A stretch of 64,000 nt of DNA from Pseudomonas agarici (GCF_900109755.1 NZ_FOAR01000017.1:15046-79045), one strand, 5' to 3'. Positions 34,795 through 43,214 are shown, counted from the first letter of the stretch. Notes: generated from the sequence alone by a model not told the origin. Program-made: numbers and translations.

Positions 34795-34820
34795 CAGGTT
34801 TTTTTCGAGTTCTTCGTCTT
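34795..34820 (+). promoter_or_regulatory. Candidate FecI-dependent promoter of fecA
   Basis: CAGG at 34795-34798 is followed by exactly 16 bases and CGTCTT. The layout equals that before fpvA (10261-10286), and both have a T-run directly after GG. It starts right after the fecR stop. Confidence 0.45.
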
Positions 34821-34888
34821 CTTGTTCAACTGCAACTGGTTTTCATTAACAGCCGCATATATTTGCGAACAACAGGACAAGGTCAGAC

Positions 34889-37336
34889 GTGAACAACACA
34901 CCCAACGCTCTATACCGGGCGATCCGCGACACACTGCCCAGCTCCCAGGCCTTTGCCCTGGCGCTCGCGGTCAGTGCCGTTGCCCCCCTGAGCCAGGCAG
35001 CCCAGGCCGATTCGACCATTCATATTCAGGCCCAGTCCTTGGCATCGGCCTTGAGCCAGTTGGGTCAGCAGACCTCTTTGCAAGTGTTTTTCAATCCGCA
35101 ACTGGTGGCCGGCAAGCAGGCCCCGGCGGTAGACGGCAACCTGTCGCCGGAAGAAGCTTTGAACGTGCTACTGCGTGGCAGCGGCCTGGATTATGACCTC
35201 CGGGACGGTTCGGTCACCTTGCACGAGGCCGCTCCGACCGCCGCGGGCTCGTTGCAGTTGGCGCCGATGGATGTCAAGGTAGTGGGTGATTGGCTCGGCG
35301 ACGCCGACCAGGCCATCGTGCAGAACCACCCAGGCGCGCGGACGGTGATTCGTCGTGAAACGATGATTGAGCAGGGGGCGATGAACGTCAGGGATGCGCT
35401 GCGTACCGTTCCCGGCGTGCAGGTGCAGGAAAGCAATGGTACGGGTGGCAGCGATATTTCCCTCAACGTCGGTGTGCGTGGCCTGACATCTCGTCTGTCG
35501 CCACGCTCCACCGTGCTGATCGACGGCGTGCCGGCGGCATTCGCGCCTTACGGCCAGCCGCAGTTGTCGATGGCCCCGGTGTCGGTGGGCAACCTGGACA
35601 GCATCGATGTAGTGCGGGGTGCCGGTTCCGTGCGTTATGGACCGCAGAACGTCGGCGGCGTGATCAACTTCGTGACTCGGGCGATCCCGCAGAAGTTTTC
35701 CGGTGAAATCGGCACGACCCTGGAAACCTCGCGTTATGGCGGTGTGAAGCACCTCGACACGGCATTCCTTGGCGGCACCGCCGATAACGGCTTTGGCGCG
35801 GCGCTGTTGTACTCCGGCGTAAAAGGCGAGGGTTTTCGCGAAAGCAACAACAGCAACGACATCAATGATGTGCTGCTTAAAACCCACTGGGCGCCGACCG
35901 ATCAGGACGATTTCTCGCTTAACCTGCATTACTACGATGCCAATGCGGACATGCCGGGCGGCTTGACCCAGAAACAGTACGACGCCAATCCTTACCAGTC
36001 GGTGCGTGACTACGATAATTTCAGTGGCCGTCGCAAGGACATCTCCTTCAAGTACAAGCGGCAGGTGGATGACCAGACCCAGGTCGAAGTGCTGACCTAC
36101 TACACCGACAGCTTTCGCGGCAGCCACATCGCCGCCCGCGACCAGAAGACCCTTGGCTCCTTCCCGCGCAGTTACTATACGTTGGGTGTCGAGCCGCGGG
36201 CGTCGCGGGTGTTCGAACTGGGCAACACCAGTCAGGAAGTCAGCGTCGGTTATCGCTACCTGCGTGAGGCGATGCACGAGTCCTCCAGCCGGCTGGCCTT
36301 GGTCAACAACGTTCCGACCATTACCCCGACCTCCGACGGCCATATCTTCCAGGACCGTACCGGTGGCACCGAGGCGCACGCCTTCTACATCGACAACAAG
36401 ATCGATGTGGGCAAGTGGACAATTACCCCAGGTATCCGCTTCGAGCGCATTAATACCGACTGGCATGAGCGTGCGGTACTGGGCACCAGCGGCGTGCCGG
36501 TCCAAGAGAAAAACCGCAGCGTCAACAGCAACGAACCGCTGCCAGCCATTAGCGTGATGTACCACCTCTCCGATGCCTGGAAGCTGTTCGCCAACTACGA
36601 GACTTCCTTCGGCAGCCTGCAGTATTTCCAGGTGGCGCAGGGCGGTAACGGCAACAGCACCGCCAATGGCCTGCAACCGGAAAAGGCCAAGACCTACGAG
36701 TTGGGTACCCGGTATGACAACGGCATCTGGGGCGGTGAGATGACCCTGTTCTACATCGACTTCGCCGACGAACTGCAATATGTCAGCAACGATGTGGGTT
36801 GGACCAACCTCGGTGCGACCAAGCACCAGGGTATCGAGACCTCTGTGCACTATGATCTGTCGACGCTGAACCCACTGCTCGACGGCCTGACCGCCAACGC
36901 CGGCTTCACCTACACCAAGGCTACCTCCCAGGGCGATATTCCTGGCTTCAAGAATCGTGACCTGCCGTTGTATTCCCGTCAGGTGCTCAATGTCGGCCTA
37001 CGTTATGCGGTCAACCGCTGGACCTACAACGTCGACGGCTTCGCTCGCTCGGTCCAGCATGCGCCGGGTACCGGGACCAACGCCGATGGTAGTTTCAATG
37101 GCAACTACATCACCGAGCCGACCGCCGATGGTCAGTACGGCAACATTCCCGGCTATATGACCTGGGATGCGCGTGGTGCCTATGACTTCGGGGCACAGTT
37201 GTCGAACTTGAAGCTGGGCGCGGGGGTGCGCAACATGTTCGACAAGCGCTACTTCACTCGCTCAAGCGATAACAATGCGGGGATCTACGTGGGGGAGCCG
37301 CGGACATTCTTCGTGCAGGCCAGTGTGGGGTTCTGA
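34889..37336 (+). CDS. fecA: TonB-dependent ferric citrate receptor FecA
   Basis: Outer-membrane receptor for ferric dicitrate, 815 residues, resembling E. coli FecA along most of its length. Order: signal peptide (to about residue 40, AAQA), signalling STN domain (about 45-115), VVGDWLGDADQ, then the plug with RSTVLIDGVPAAFAPYGQPQ and VRYGPQNVGGVINFVTRAIP, and a barrel that ends in Phe (VQASVGF). The N-terminal signalling domain fits control by FecR and FecI, whose genes lie directly upstream. The start is GTG 34889, with AAGG about eight bases before; no ATG in frame fits better. Confidence 0.93.
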   Translation: MNNTPNALYRAIRDTLPSSQAFALALAVSAVAPLSQAAQADSTIHIQAQSLASALSQLGQQTSLQVFFNPQLVAGKQAPAVDGNLSPEEALNVLLRGSGLDYDLRDGSVTLHEAAPTAAGSLQLAPMDVKVVGDWLGDADQAIVQNHPGARTVIRRETMIEQGAMNVRDALRTVPGVQVQESNGTGGSDISLNVGVRGLTSRLSPRSTVLIDGVPAAFAPYGQPQLSMAPVSVGNLDSIDVVRGAGSVRYGPQNVGGVINFVTRAIPQKFSGEIGTTLETSRYGGVKHLDTAFLGGTADNGFGAALLYSGVKGEGFRESNNSNDINDVLLKTHWAPTDQDDFSLNLHYYDANADMPGGLTQKQYDANPYQSVRDYDNFSGRRKDISFKYKRQVDDQTQVEVLTYYTDSFRGSHIAARDQKTLGSFPRSYYTLGVEPRASRVFELGNTSQEVSVGYRYLREAMHESSSRLALVNNVPTITPTSDGHIFQDRTGGTEAHAFYIDNKIDVGKWTITPGIRFERINTDWHERAVLGTSGVPVQEKNRSVNSNEPLPAISVMYHLSDAWKLFANYETSFGSLQYFQVAQGGNGNSTANGLQPEKAKTYELGTRYDNGIWGGEMTLFYIDFADELQYVSNDVGWTNLGATKHQGIETSVHYDLSTLNPLLDGLTANAGFTYTKATSQGDIPGFKNRDLPLYSRQVLNVGLRYAVNRWTYNVDGFARSVQHAPGTGTNADGSFNGNYITEPTADGQYGNIPGYMTWDARGAYDFGAQLSNLKLGAGVRNMFDKRYFTRSSDNNAGIYVGEPRTFFVQASVGF

Positions 37337-37345
37337 TAGAACGTC

Positions 37346-37446
37346 TGTAGGAGTTGGCTTGGCGGAACGCCGCACCGCAGCGATTGTATCGAGGCGGTGC
37401 GCGATCATTTCGCAGTGCCTGGATCGCCGACAAGCCGACGCCTGCA
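37346..37446. repeat. REP-like inverted repeat between convergent genes
   Basis: TGTAGGAGTTGGCTTGGCGG at the left end is mirrored, with a few mismatches, by CCGACAAGCCGACGCCTGCA at the right end. Inside, GCACCGC and GCGGTGC form a second nested stem. The TGTAGGAG...GGCTTG core resembles Pseudomonas REP elements, and the position between convergent fecA and an MFS gene is typical. Confidence 0.6.
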
Positions 37447-37460
37447 AACACGGCATTAAC

Positions 37461-38612
37461 TCAGACCCGCAAAATTTTTCCGCCGATCGCCGTGCCTAGC
37501 AGCATCAGCGCGATCAGCAGGAACGCCACGCTCAAGCTGCTGGCATGAGCGATAAAACCAATCGCCGCCGGCCCCAGCAAAATCCCCGCATAACCCAGGG
37601 TAGTAATCGCCGGTATGGCGATGTTTTGTGGCATGACCTGCTGTTTGCCCGTGGCGGTGTACAGTACTGGCACGATATTCGAACAGCCCGCACCCACCAG
37701 GGCGTAGCCGAGCAATGCCACTTCCCAGGCCGGTGCCAAGGTAGACAGCAGCAGGCCAGTCGCGGCGGTGATAGCGCCGATGACAATCACCTGCCTCCCG
37801 CCCAGGCGCCGGACGATGGCATCACCGGTCAGGCGGCCGAGGGTCATGGTCAGGGCAAAGGCGGCATAGCCGAGGCCTGCATAGGCATCCGGCACTTGGT
37901 GTTCGGCACTGAGAAACACCGCGCTCCAGTCGAGCATCGCACCTTCGGCGAGAAACACCACAAAACACAGCAGACCGATAAACAGCACCACGCCATGCGG
38001 CACGGCAAAGGCCGGACCGGAGCTTTCGCCGCCATGGGGCAGCAGGTGTGGGGCGGCCTTGAGCAGGGCCAGGATCAGGAGCACGACCACCACGCCTGTC
38101 GCCACCAATGGCGACAGGCCGAGACCGAGCAGAGCGCTGACCCCCGCGGCGCCGGCAATGCCGCCAAGACTGAACAAGCCATGGAAGCCCGACATCATGG
38201 TCTGGCCGCTGGCTCGCTCGACGATCACCGCTTGCAGATTGACCGTGGAGTCCACCGAGCCGAGTCCGGCGCCGAACAGGAACAGACTGATTATCAGCAA
38301 CGAAGGGGTACTGACAGTGGCCAGCAGCGGCAAGGCGATACAGATCAGCGAGGTGCCGACGATCAGCACCCGCCGACAGCCGAAACGCGAAGCCAGGGCA
38401 CCGGCTACCGGCATGGCGATGATCGAACCGACGCCCAGGCACAACAGCAGCAGACCGAGGGTGCCTGCATCGATCCCGGTGCGGGTCTTGGCAAAAGGCA
38501 CCAGCGGTGCCCAGGCGGCGACGCCGAAGCCGGCGATAAAGAAGGCAATACGTGTCGACATCTGTTCCATGCGCCCCGGTTTGGTCGGGGCATGGGAAGG
38601 GAAGGCAGTCAT
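37461..38612 (-). CDS. MFS permease, YbjJ-like
   Basis: A 383-residue major-facilitator permease with about 12 helices. It begins near TRIAFFIAGFGVAAWAPLVPFAK and has the loop 2-3 motif ASRFGCRRVL. The SVDSTVNLQAVIVER and SGFHGLFSLGG segments are typical of E. coli YbjJ-like proteins. The substrate is unknown. ATG 38612 has AAGGA six bases upstream; the frame is open 59 codons further up without a credible site. Confidence 0.85.
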   Translation of the reverse strand: MTAFPSHAPTKPGRMEQMSTRIAFFIAGFGVAAWAPLVPFAKTRTGIDAGTLGLLLLCLGVGSIIAMPVAGALASRFGCRRVLIVGTSLICIALPLLATVSTPSLLIISLFLFGAGLGSVDSTVNLQAVIVERASGQTMMSGFHGLFSLGGIAGAAGVSALLGLGLSPLVATGVVVVLLILALLKAAPHLLPHGGESSGPAFAVPHGVVLFIGLLCFVVFLAEGAMLDWSAVFLSAEHQVPDAYAGLGYAAFALTMTLGRLTGDAIVRRLGGRQVIVIGAITAATGLLLSTLAPAWEVALLGYALVGAGCSNIVPVLYTATGKQQVMPQNIAIPAITTLGYAGILLGPAAIGFIAHASSLSVAFLLIALMLLGTAIGGKILRV

Positions 38613-38721
38613 GAAAAATCCTTGGCAATCGGGCAGACAACTGCGTGCAACGCTCCATCCTTGCACATCATGTCTTACACGGCGAGGCCAAGGTCTCGCG
38701 AAGGAGCGCCTTGCTGTGGAA

Positions 38722-39162
38722 TCAGCCGCGGCGACGGGCGTCCAGGCTGAGGCGACCGGCACCGAAGGCCAGCACTTGCAACAGGCCACCGGCCATTGCG
38801 ATGTTCTTGAAGAAGTGGGTGAACTGGTTCTGGTCCGCCAGGTGATTGTGGAAGGCCAGGGCGGCCGCTACAGTGAAGACAGCCATCACCAGGGCCACCA
38901 GACGGGTCCGGTAGCCGAGAATCAGCAGCAGGCTGCCGCCGATTTCGACGACGATTGCCACGATCAGCGCCAGTTGCGGAAACGGCAGGCCGGCCGAACC
39001 GATATAGCCGAGTATGGCGCTGGGGTTGGTCACCTTGGAAAAACCGGAAATCAGGAAAATAGCGCTGATCAGAATCCGTCCGGCGAGAGCAACAGCGGCA
39101 GATGCCGAAGTACTGTCGGATGTCGAGTTGAGGGCGCTATGGTTGGTTGTGCTTTGGGACAT
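38722..39162 (-). CDS. DoxX family membrane protein
   Basis: A 146-residue DoxX/YphA-like protein with four hydrophobic helices: AGRILISAIFLISGFSKV (about residue 30), LALIVAIVVEIGGSLLLILGY, LVALVMAVFTVAAALAF and FKNIAMAGGLLQVLAFGAG. The Ser/Thr-rich N-terminus is variable in the family. The DoxX function is not settled; links to redox stress exist. ATG 39162 has AAGG about nine bases before it. It is divergent from a LysR gene that probably controls it. Confidence 0.88.
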   Translation of the reverse strand: MSQSTTNHSALNSTSDSTSASAAVALAGRILISAIFLISGFSKVTNPSAILGYIGSAGLPFPQLALIVAIVVEIGGSLLLILGYRTRLVALVMAVFTVAAALAFHNHLADQNQFTHFFKNIAMAGGLLQVLAFGAGRLSLDARRRG

Positions 39163-39247
39163 GGTCAATACCTTCAAAAAAGCGGCGCGACCCCGATGGC
39201 GCGTCGAACTGGTGAACAGTCTGCCATTAGCGTAACGTCCGTAATAG

Positions 39248-39261
39248 TCGAATAATTTCGA
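39248..39261. promoter_or_regulatory. Palindrome TCGAATAATTTCGA in the doxX/lysR spacer
   Basis: A 14-bp dyad (TCGAA-taat-TTCGA) 60 bases before the LysR start and 86 bases before the DoxX start, placed like a LysR operator shared by both genes. Confidence 0.4.
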
Positions 39262-39320
39262 GTGTCAGGTTCGATTTTTTAGAACGTTTAACCTATCCAT
39301 GCGATCGCCGAGACCCTGTC

Positions 39321-40241
39321 ATGAACCTCAATCCGGGAACTCCCACTCTCGATCAACTGCGAGTGCTGCTGACCGTCGTCGAAACCGGCAGTTTCGCTGG
39401 GGCTGCGCGCAAACTCAGCCGCGCCACCTCGGTGATCAGCTACACCATCGCCAATCTGGAGCACCAACTGGGGGTGCAGTTGTTCGACCGCATCACCACC
39501 CGCAAGCCACAACTGACCGATGCCGGTCGCACGGTGCTGGCTGAGGCCCGGACCATTTATAACGGTGTAGATGGCCTGCGGGCAAAGGTCAAGGGCCTGT
39601 TGCAGGGGTTGGAGGGCGAAATCCACCTGGTGGTCGATGTGATGTTGCCAGCGGCGCGCCTGGTGGATGTGCTCAAAGGGTTTCGCCGCGAATTTCCCAC
39701 GGTACTTCTGCACCTGCACATGGAGGCGTTGGGAGCGGTGGCGCAACTGGTGCTGGAGAGACGCGCCATCGTCGGTGTCAGTGGCGTTTCCAGTCACGGC
39801 CTGGCCGGGCTGGAGCGGGTCGGAGTGGGGAATGTCGAGCTGGTTTCGGTGGCGTCGCCCGAGCACCCGCTGGCGCAGGAACTGAACCTGCCAGGCGCCG
39901 TGCGCGAACATGTGCAATTGGTGTTGTCGGACCGTTCGACCCTGACGCGCAACCAGGAATTCAGTGTGTTGGGGACCCGCACCTGGCGCCTGGCAGACCT
40001 GGGATCGAAGCTGATGCTACTGCGCGAGGGTGTGGGCTGGGGCAACATGCCCGCGCCGATGGTTGCCGAGGACCTGGCCAGCGGGCGCCTGGTGCGTCTG
40101 GACCTGCCGGATATGCGCGACGAGCCCTACGGCCTCGATGCGATCTACCGCACCGACACGCCACCGGGGCCAGCGGCTTCCTGGCTGATTGCGCGGCTGC
40201 GGGCGCAGATTGACTCGCCGCTCGGTGACCCGGTCCGGTAG
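39321..40241 (+). CDS. LysR-family transcriptional regulator
   Basis: A 306-residue LysR regulator. The N-terminal winged helix-turn-helix reads TLDQLRVLLTVVETGSFAGAARKLSRATSVISYTIANLEHQLGVQLFDR, followed by the substrate-binding fold (GEIHLVVDVMLPAARLVDVL and so on to residue 300). It starts at ATG 39321 (MNLNPGTPTLDQL), diverges from the DoxX gene and ends six bases before the convergent carboxypeptidase. The effector is unknown. Confidence 0.92.
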   Translation: MNLNPGTPTLDQLRVLLTVVETGSFAGAARKLSRATSVISYTIANLEHQLGVQLFDRITTRKPQLTDAGRTVLAEARTIYNGVDGLRAKVKGLLQGLEGEIHLVVDVMLPAARLVDVLKGFRREFPTVLLHLHMEALGAVAQLVLERRAIVGVSGVSSHGLAGLERVGVGNVELVSVASPEHPLAQELNLPGAVREHVQLVLSDRSTLTRNQEFSVLGTRTWRLADLGSKLMLLREGVGWGNMPAPMVAEDLASGRLVRLDLPDMRDEPYGLDAIYRTDTPPGPAASWLIARLRAQIDSPLGDPVR

Positions 40242-40247
40242 GCGCTT

Positions 40248-41399
40248 TCAGCGCAGGCGAGTGACGATATCCGCGATACTGCTCAAGACATCCCGGGCCA
40301 GTTTCGCGCAGCGCTCGCCGGACCAGCCGGTGCGAGCGTCTGGTGCGTCGTTGTTGTCCTTGAAGGGCATTTCCAGGGTCAGTGACAGGCAATCGTACTG
40401 TTGGCCGACGCTGTTGCACGCCAGGGTCATATTGGCTGCACCGGGCAGGTTTCGGACGTAGCCGTGGGTGGTCTGGAAGTCTCGGGTCAGGGCTTTCAGG
40501 TGACCGCGAAAATGCTGCTCCAGATCGGCGATACGGGTGCTATAGCCTGGATTGCCTTCGCAACCGACGGTGAACACATAGGGGATTTCCTCATCGCCAT
40601 GGATATCGAGGAACAGGTCGACCCCGTAGTGAGCCATCTGCTGCTGGACAAAGAACACTTCAGGGCTAATTTCCTGGCTGGCATTCTGCCAGGCGCGGTT
40701 CAGGTCCTGACCCATGGCATTGGTCCGCAGATGACCATGGAACGCGCCGTCAGGGTTCATGTTGGGCACCAGGTACAGATCGGCGGCGGCCAGCAGCGCT
40801 TTCAGGCGCGGATCGTGCCGCTCCTGCAGGCGCTTGATCACACCCTCCATGAACCACTCGGCCATATGCTCGCCCGGATGTTGCTGGGCGATGATCCAAA
40901 CCTTGCGTCGACCCTGCGCGCCATTGCCCGTTCTCAGTAGCTGGATATCCCGACCCTCGACGCTTTTGCCGGTGGCCAGCAGTTCGGTGCCGGCATGGCT
41001 CAGAGCCTGTTTGATCAGCCAGTCATGACGCTTGCGGCTGTAGGGTTCGAAATAGGCGAACCAAGCCTGGGGTTGCTCGGCCCGGAATTGTATATGCAGG
41101 CTTTCGCCGTCGAAGCGCGTATCGGTGCGAAACCAGTCGCGATGATCGTGGGAGGCGGCGGCGCGATAACCGGTCCAGGCCTTGCTGTACGAAGACTGGC
41201 TGGCATTGCTCAGTTCAAAAGTATAGGTCCGTCCCGCTTGCAGGCCTTCGACCTTGAAATGGAACCATTGGAAGTGATGACTGCGGGTGTCTGGCTCGAT
41301 GGCCAGCAGCAGGTGCCACGGGTTGCTGGCATCCAGTACCTGAATATTGCCGCTGTCGAAGTCGCTGCTGATTTTGAGTGAGGGCAGAACCACGGTCAT
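40248..41399 (-). CDS. M14 zinc carboxypeptidase, cytosolic carboxypeptidase-like
   Basis: A 383-residue M14 metallocarboxypeptidase of the cytosolic (CCP/Nna1-like) subgroup. An N-terminal beta domain (about 1-120; HHFQWFHFKVEGL) is followed by the catalytic domain. Zinc ligands are HPGEHMAEW (H-x-x-E) and the His in FLDIHGDEE; the substrate-binding NPDG...RTNAMGQDLNRAW and the catalytic Glu in LSLTLEMPF are present. There is no signal peptide. The start ATG 41399 gives MTVVLPSLKISSDFDSGN, as in other Pseudomonas members. The cellular substrate is unknown. Confidence 0.88.
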   Translation of the reverse strand: MTVVLPSLKISSDFDSGNIQVLDASNPWHLLLAIEPDTRSHHFQWFHFKVEGLQAGRTYTFELSNASQSSYSKAWTGYRAAASHDHRDWFRTDTRFDGESLHIQFRAEQPQAWFAYFEPYSRKRHDWLIKQALSHAGTELLATGKSVEGRDIQLLRTGNGAQGRRKVWIIAQQHPGEHMAEWFMEGVIKRLQERHDPRLKALLAAADLYLVPNMNPDGAFHGHLRTNAMGQDLNRAWQNASQEISPEVFFVQQQMAHYGVDLFLDIHGDEEIPYVFTVGCEGNPGYSTRIADLEQHFRGHLKALTRDFQTTHGYVRNLPGAANMTLACNSVGQQYDCLSLTLEMPFKDNNDAPDARTGWSGERCAKLARDVLSSIADIVTRLR

Positions 41400-41694
41400 A
41401 GTCTGTGTACCTGAATATGCTGTTTTTGTGGTTGCTACTGTACACGGCTGGCGGTGGTTGGCCGAGCCGGGGAAAGCCCGGAGCGGCGAAGAAGGCGTCG
41501 CCCCGAGGGTGTGCCAGCCTGTGTTTGTGCTATTGATTCTCAAATACTTCCACGGTTTTTCCGCTCAGTTGTCTCGACCTGCGGACTTTCGCTCATGGAT
41601 ATTCCTTTGCTATCATGCGCGCCATCGCGACTGCCCCATCAAGATGGCAGCGCCAAAGTCTTCATTAGCCTGAAGCGAAGCCCGTAAACGGGTG
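41400..41694 (+). other. Intergenic region between the carboxypeptidase and prrF genes
   Basis: No credible protein gene is seen. The plus strand has a possible -10 (TATCAT near 41612). ATTAGCCTGA at 41664-41673 repeats the core of the adjacent sRNA (41733-41742) in the same orientation, beyond its terminator. A small palindrome CCCGTAAACGGG lies at 41681-41692. Confidence 0.4.
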
Positions 41695-41806
41695 AAAAAA
41701 AGACCCGGCAAAAAGCCGGGTCAAAAACCGTGATTAGCCTGATGAGGAGATAATCCAGGAGTCCGACCTAAGGTCTCCGGGTTATCGACTGATCTTCCGA
41801 CCAGCT
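41695..41806 (-). ncRNA. prrF: PrrF iron-responsive small regulatory RNA
   Basis: An RNA of about 112 bases is inferred on the minus strand. It would begin AGCTGGTCGGAAGATCAGTC, close to the start of PrrF as I recall it, contain CTCCTCATCAGGCTAATCAC and end in a terminator. That terminator has stem GACCCGGC/GCCGGGTC (41702-41709 and 41715-41722) and a seven-base U-run. A near-consensus Fur box lies immediately upstream at the expected -10 position. PrrF RNAs, the functional counterparts of RyhB, repress iron-containing proteins when iron is low. Ends are estimated from the promoter and terminator, not measured. Confidence 0.82.
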
Positions 41807-41812
41807 GCTTGC

Positions 41813-41831
41813 AATAATAATCATTATCATT
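41813..41831 (-). promoter_or_regulatory. Fur box controlling prrF
   Basis: AATAATAATCATTATCATT closely matches the 19-bp Fur consensus and is flanked by GCA and TGC. It begins seven bases before the inferred RNA start, so bound Fur would block the promoter. Confidence 0.85.
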
Positions 41832-41937
41832 TGCAAGTCAAATGTTTTCCTGTCCCTTTTGGAAATTATTTTTCCAATCCTCTTCAGACTCCAGTTTTTT
41901 CGTGAGCTGCCTGGTACTGGCGGTACGTTAGTGCCCT

Positions 41938-42306
41938 TCACATTCCTGGACATTCCGCGCTGAGGGCGCGATCGACCATGGCCTTGGCCATGTCGACCAT
42001 GTACACCACGGAAAAGGCCAGGTCGCGGGATGAACCCTGCAGGGCATCGGCTGCTTCATACGCCGTGGCGGCGGCACACCGTAGCAGGTCCGAGGCGTGG
42101 ACCATCGCTTCCTCGACGCTGAGGTTCTCGCGCACGGCGAACAGCCTGTCGGTGTCGGGCCAGCAGGCAGTCTCGTCGGAGAGGGCGCCTGAAACGGCGG
42201 GTTTCAAATAATAATCGAGTGCGCGTTGGGCCGCATGCCTCCCCTTGAGTGAATTACAGGGGGGCATGGTGTGGATATCGGTCATGTGCTTGGGTGTGGA
42301 AGTCAT
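41938..42306 (-). CDS. DUF6124 family small protein
   Basis: A 122-residue protein of a family common in Pseudomonas, recognised by the N-terminal RALDYYLKP stretch and the alpha-helical remainder (NLSVEEAMVHASDLLRCAAATAYEAADAL). No signal peptide or membrane helix. Function unknown. It is divergent from an S24-type repressor gene whose operators lie between them, so it may be a target of that repressor. It is downstream of the Fur/prrF promoter on the same strand but upstream in transcription order. Confidence 0.65.
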   Translation of the reverse strand: MTSTPKHMTDIHTMPPCNSLKGRHAAQRALDYYLKPAVSGALSDETACWPDTDRLFAVRENLSVEEAMVHASDLLRCAAATAYEAADALQGSSRDLAFSVVYMVDMAKAMVDRALSAECPGM

Positions 42307-42385
42307 GGAAAACCTGCCTTTGAGGAAGAAGTCGCATCAGCATCACAAGATTAGTACTAACTGTATTTTTATGTTTGTAATATAT

Positions 42386-42402
42386 AATACAGCTTGTGTA
42401 TT
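42386..42402. promoter_or_regulatory. Operator-like dyad 1 upstream of the S24 repressor
   Basis: AATACAGCTTGTGTATT (AATACA-n5-TGTATT) overlaps a perfect -10 hexamer TATAAT at 42383-42388. A further half-site CTGTATT lies at 42361-42367. Confidence 0.55.
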
Positions 42403-42411
42403 GAACGGCGG

Positions 42412-42426
42412 AATACAGCCCGTATT
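42412..42426. promoter_or_regulatory. Operator-like dyad 2 upstream of the S24 repressor
   Basis: AATACAGCCCGTATT (AATAC-n5-GTATT) lies nine bases before the repressor start, with its centre 25 bases from that of dyad 1, indicating autoregulation. Confidence 0.55.
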
Positions 42427-42435
42427 GTTCCGCTC

Positions 42436-43092
42436 ATGGATAAATGGATTGCCTTGGTGAGAGCCAAGCTGCGCGAGCTAGACCTCACGCAAGAGAAACT
42501 CGGAGAACGCGTTGGGGTATCCCAAGGCGGTGTCGGTCATTGGCTGAACAAACGGCGCCAGCCGGATCTCGACAGCATGAACAAGGTTCTTCGGGCGCTG
42601 GGGCTCGGGCATCTGGAGGTCGTGCTGGTGATCCGTGACTGTTCGGTGGCGGTGCAGGAGCCTTCGCAGCGGGATGGACAGGCCTATGACATCACCTCGG
42701 CGTTTCGCTACCCGGTCAGCGATTGGCATTCGGTGATGCCGGCGCGGGAGACGAAAGCCCAGAGCTACGGTAAGACGCACTATGAAGTGACCGATCATTA
42801 CGCCTCGGGAGCCGCGTTCTGGCTGAAGGTGGCGGGAGATGCGATGACCGCGCCGATGGGCACCAGCGTCCCCGAGGGCATGCTGATTCTGGTGGACCCC
42901 GATCTCGATGCCGAGCCCGGCAAGCTGGTGATTGCGCGTCTACGGGGCAGTGAGGAGGCGTTTTTTCGCCAATGGGTGGAGGAGGGGGGCCAGCGCTACC
43001 TGAAGCCGCTGAACCCAACCTATCCGAAGATTCTGTTTACCGACGACTACAGCATTATCGGTGTGGTCGTACAGGCCACCACCAAGTTCTGA
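42436..43092 (+). CDS. XRE/S24 repressor without self-cleavage residues
   Basis: A 218-residue phage-repressor-like protein related to PrtR. The N-terminal helix-turn-helix (about residues 8-55) is LTQEKLGERVGVSQGGVGHWLNKRRQPDLDSM; the C-terminal S24 domain follows (FWLKVAGDAMTAPMGTSVPEGMLILVDPDLDAEPGKLVIARL). In self-cleaving members the motif is GDSM with a catalytic Ser and TFKKL with a catalytic Lys; here they read GDAM and FFRQW, so both residues are replaced. RecA-stimulated cleavage should not occur. ATG 42436 (MDKWIALVRAKL) follows two operator-like dyads. The GC-rich gene shows no phage genes nearby. Confidence 0.9.
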   Translation: MDKWIALVRAKLRELDLTQEKLGERVGVSQGGVGHWLNKRRQPDLDSMNKVLRALGLGHLEVVLVIRDCSVAVQEPSQRDGQAYDITSAFRYPVSDWHSVMPARETKAQSYGKTHYEVTDHYASGAAFWLKVAGDAMTAPMGTSVPEGMLILVDPDLDAEPGKLVIARLRGSEEAFFRQWVEEGGQRYLKPLNPTYPKILFTDDYSIIGVVVQATTKF

Positions 43093-43143
43093 AGGCTGAC
43101 CCGCGACAGGGACGGCCTTCAGGATCCAAACGCTTTGCGGGCA

Positions 43144-43176
43144 AGCCTTGCTCCCAGTCGGACTTTGAGCAAGGCT
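43144..43176. repeat. 10-bp inverted repeat between convergent genes
   Basis: AGCCTTGCTC and GAGCAAGGCT are perfectly complementary around a 13-base loop. The left flank TGCGGGCA resembles REP sequences. It lies between the repressor stop and the liuD stop and may end both transcripts. Confidence 0.55.
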
Positions 43177-43214
43177 ACGGATTTCATGAGCCCCAACCTG
43201 CCGGCGACATCGGG

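Noticed and set aside
35168..36850. A 560-codon minus-strand open frame opposite fecA
   Set aside because: It is antisense to FecA, with no motif and no ribosome site.
42361..42402. LexA (SOS) box before the S24 repressor
   Set aside because: CTGTATT at 42361 is not followed by CAG at the required N10 spacing; the AATAC/GTATT dyads fit a repressor-specific operator better.
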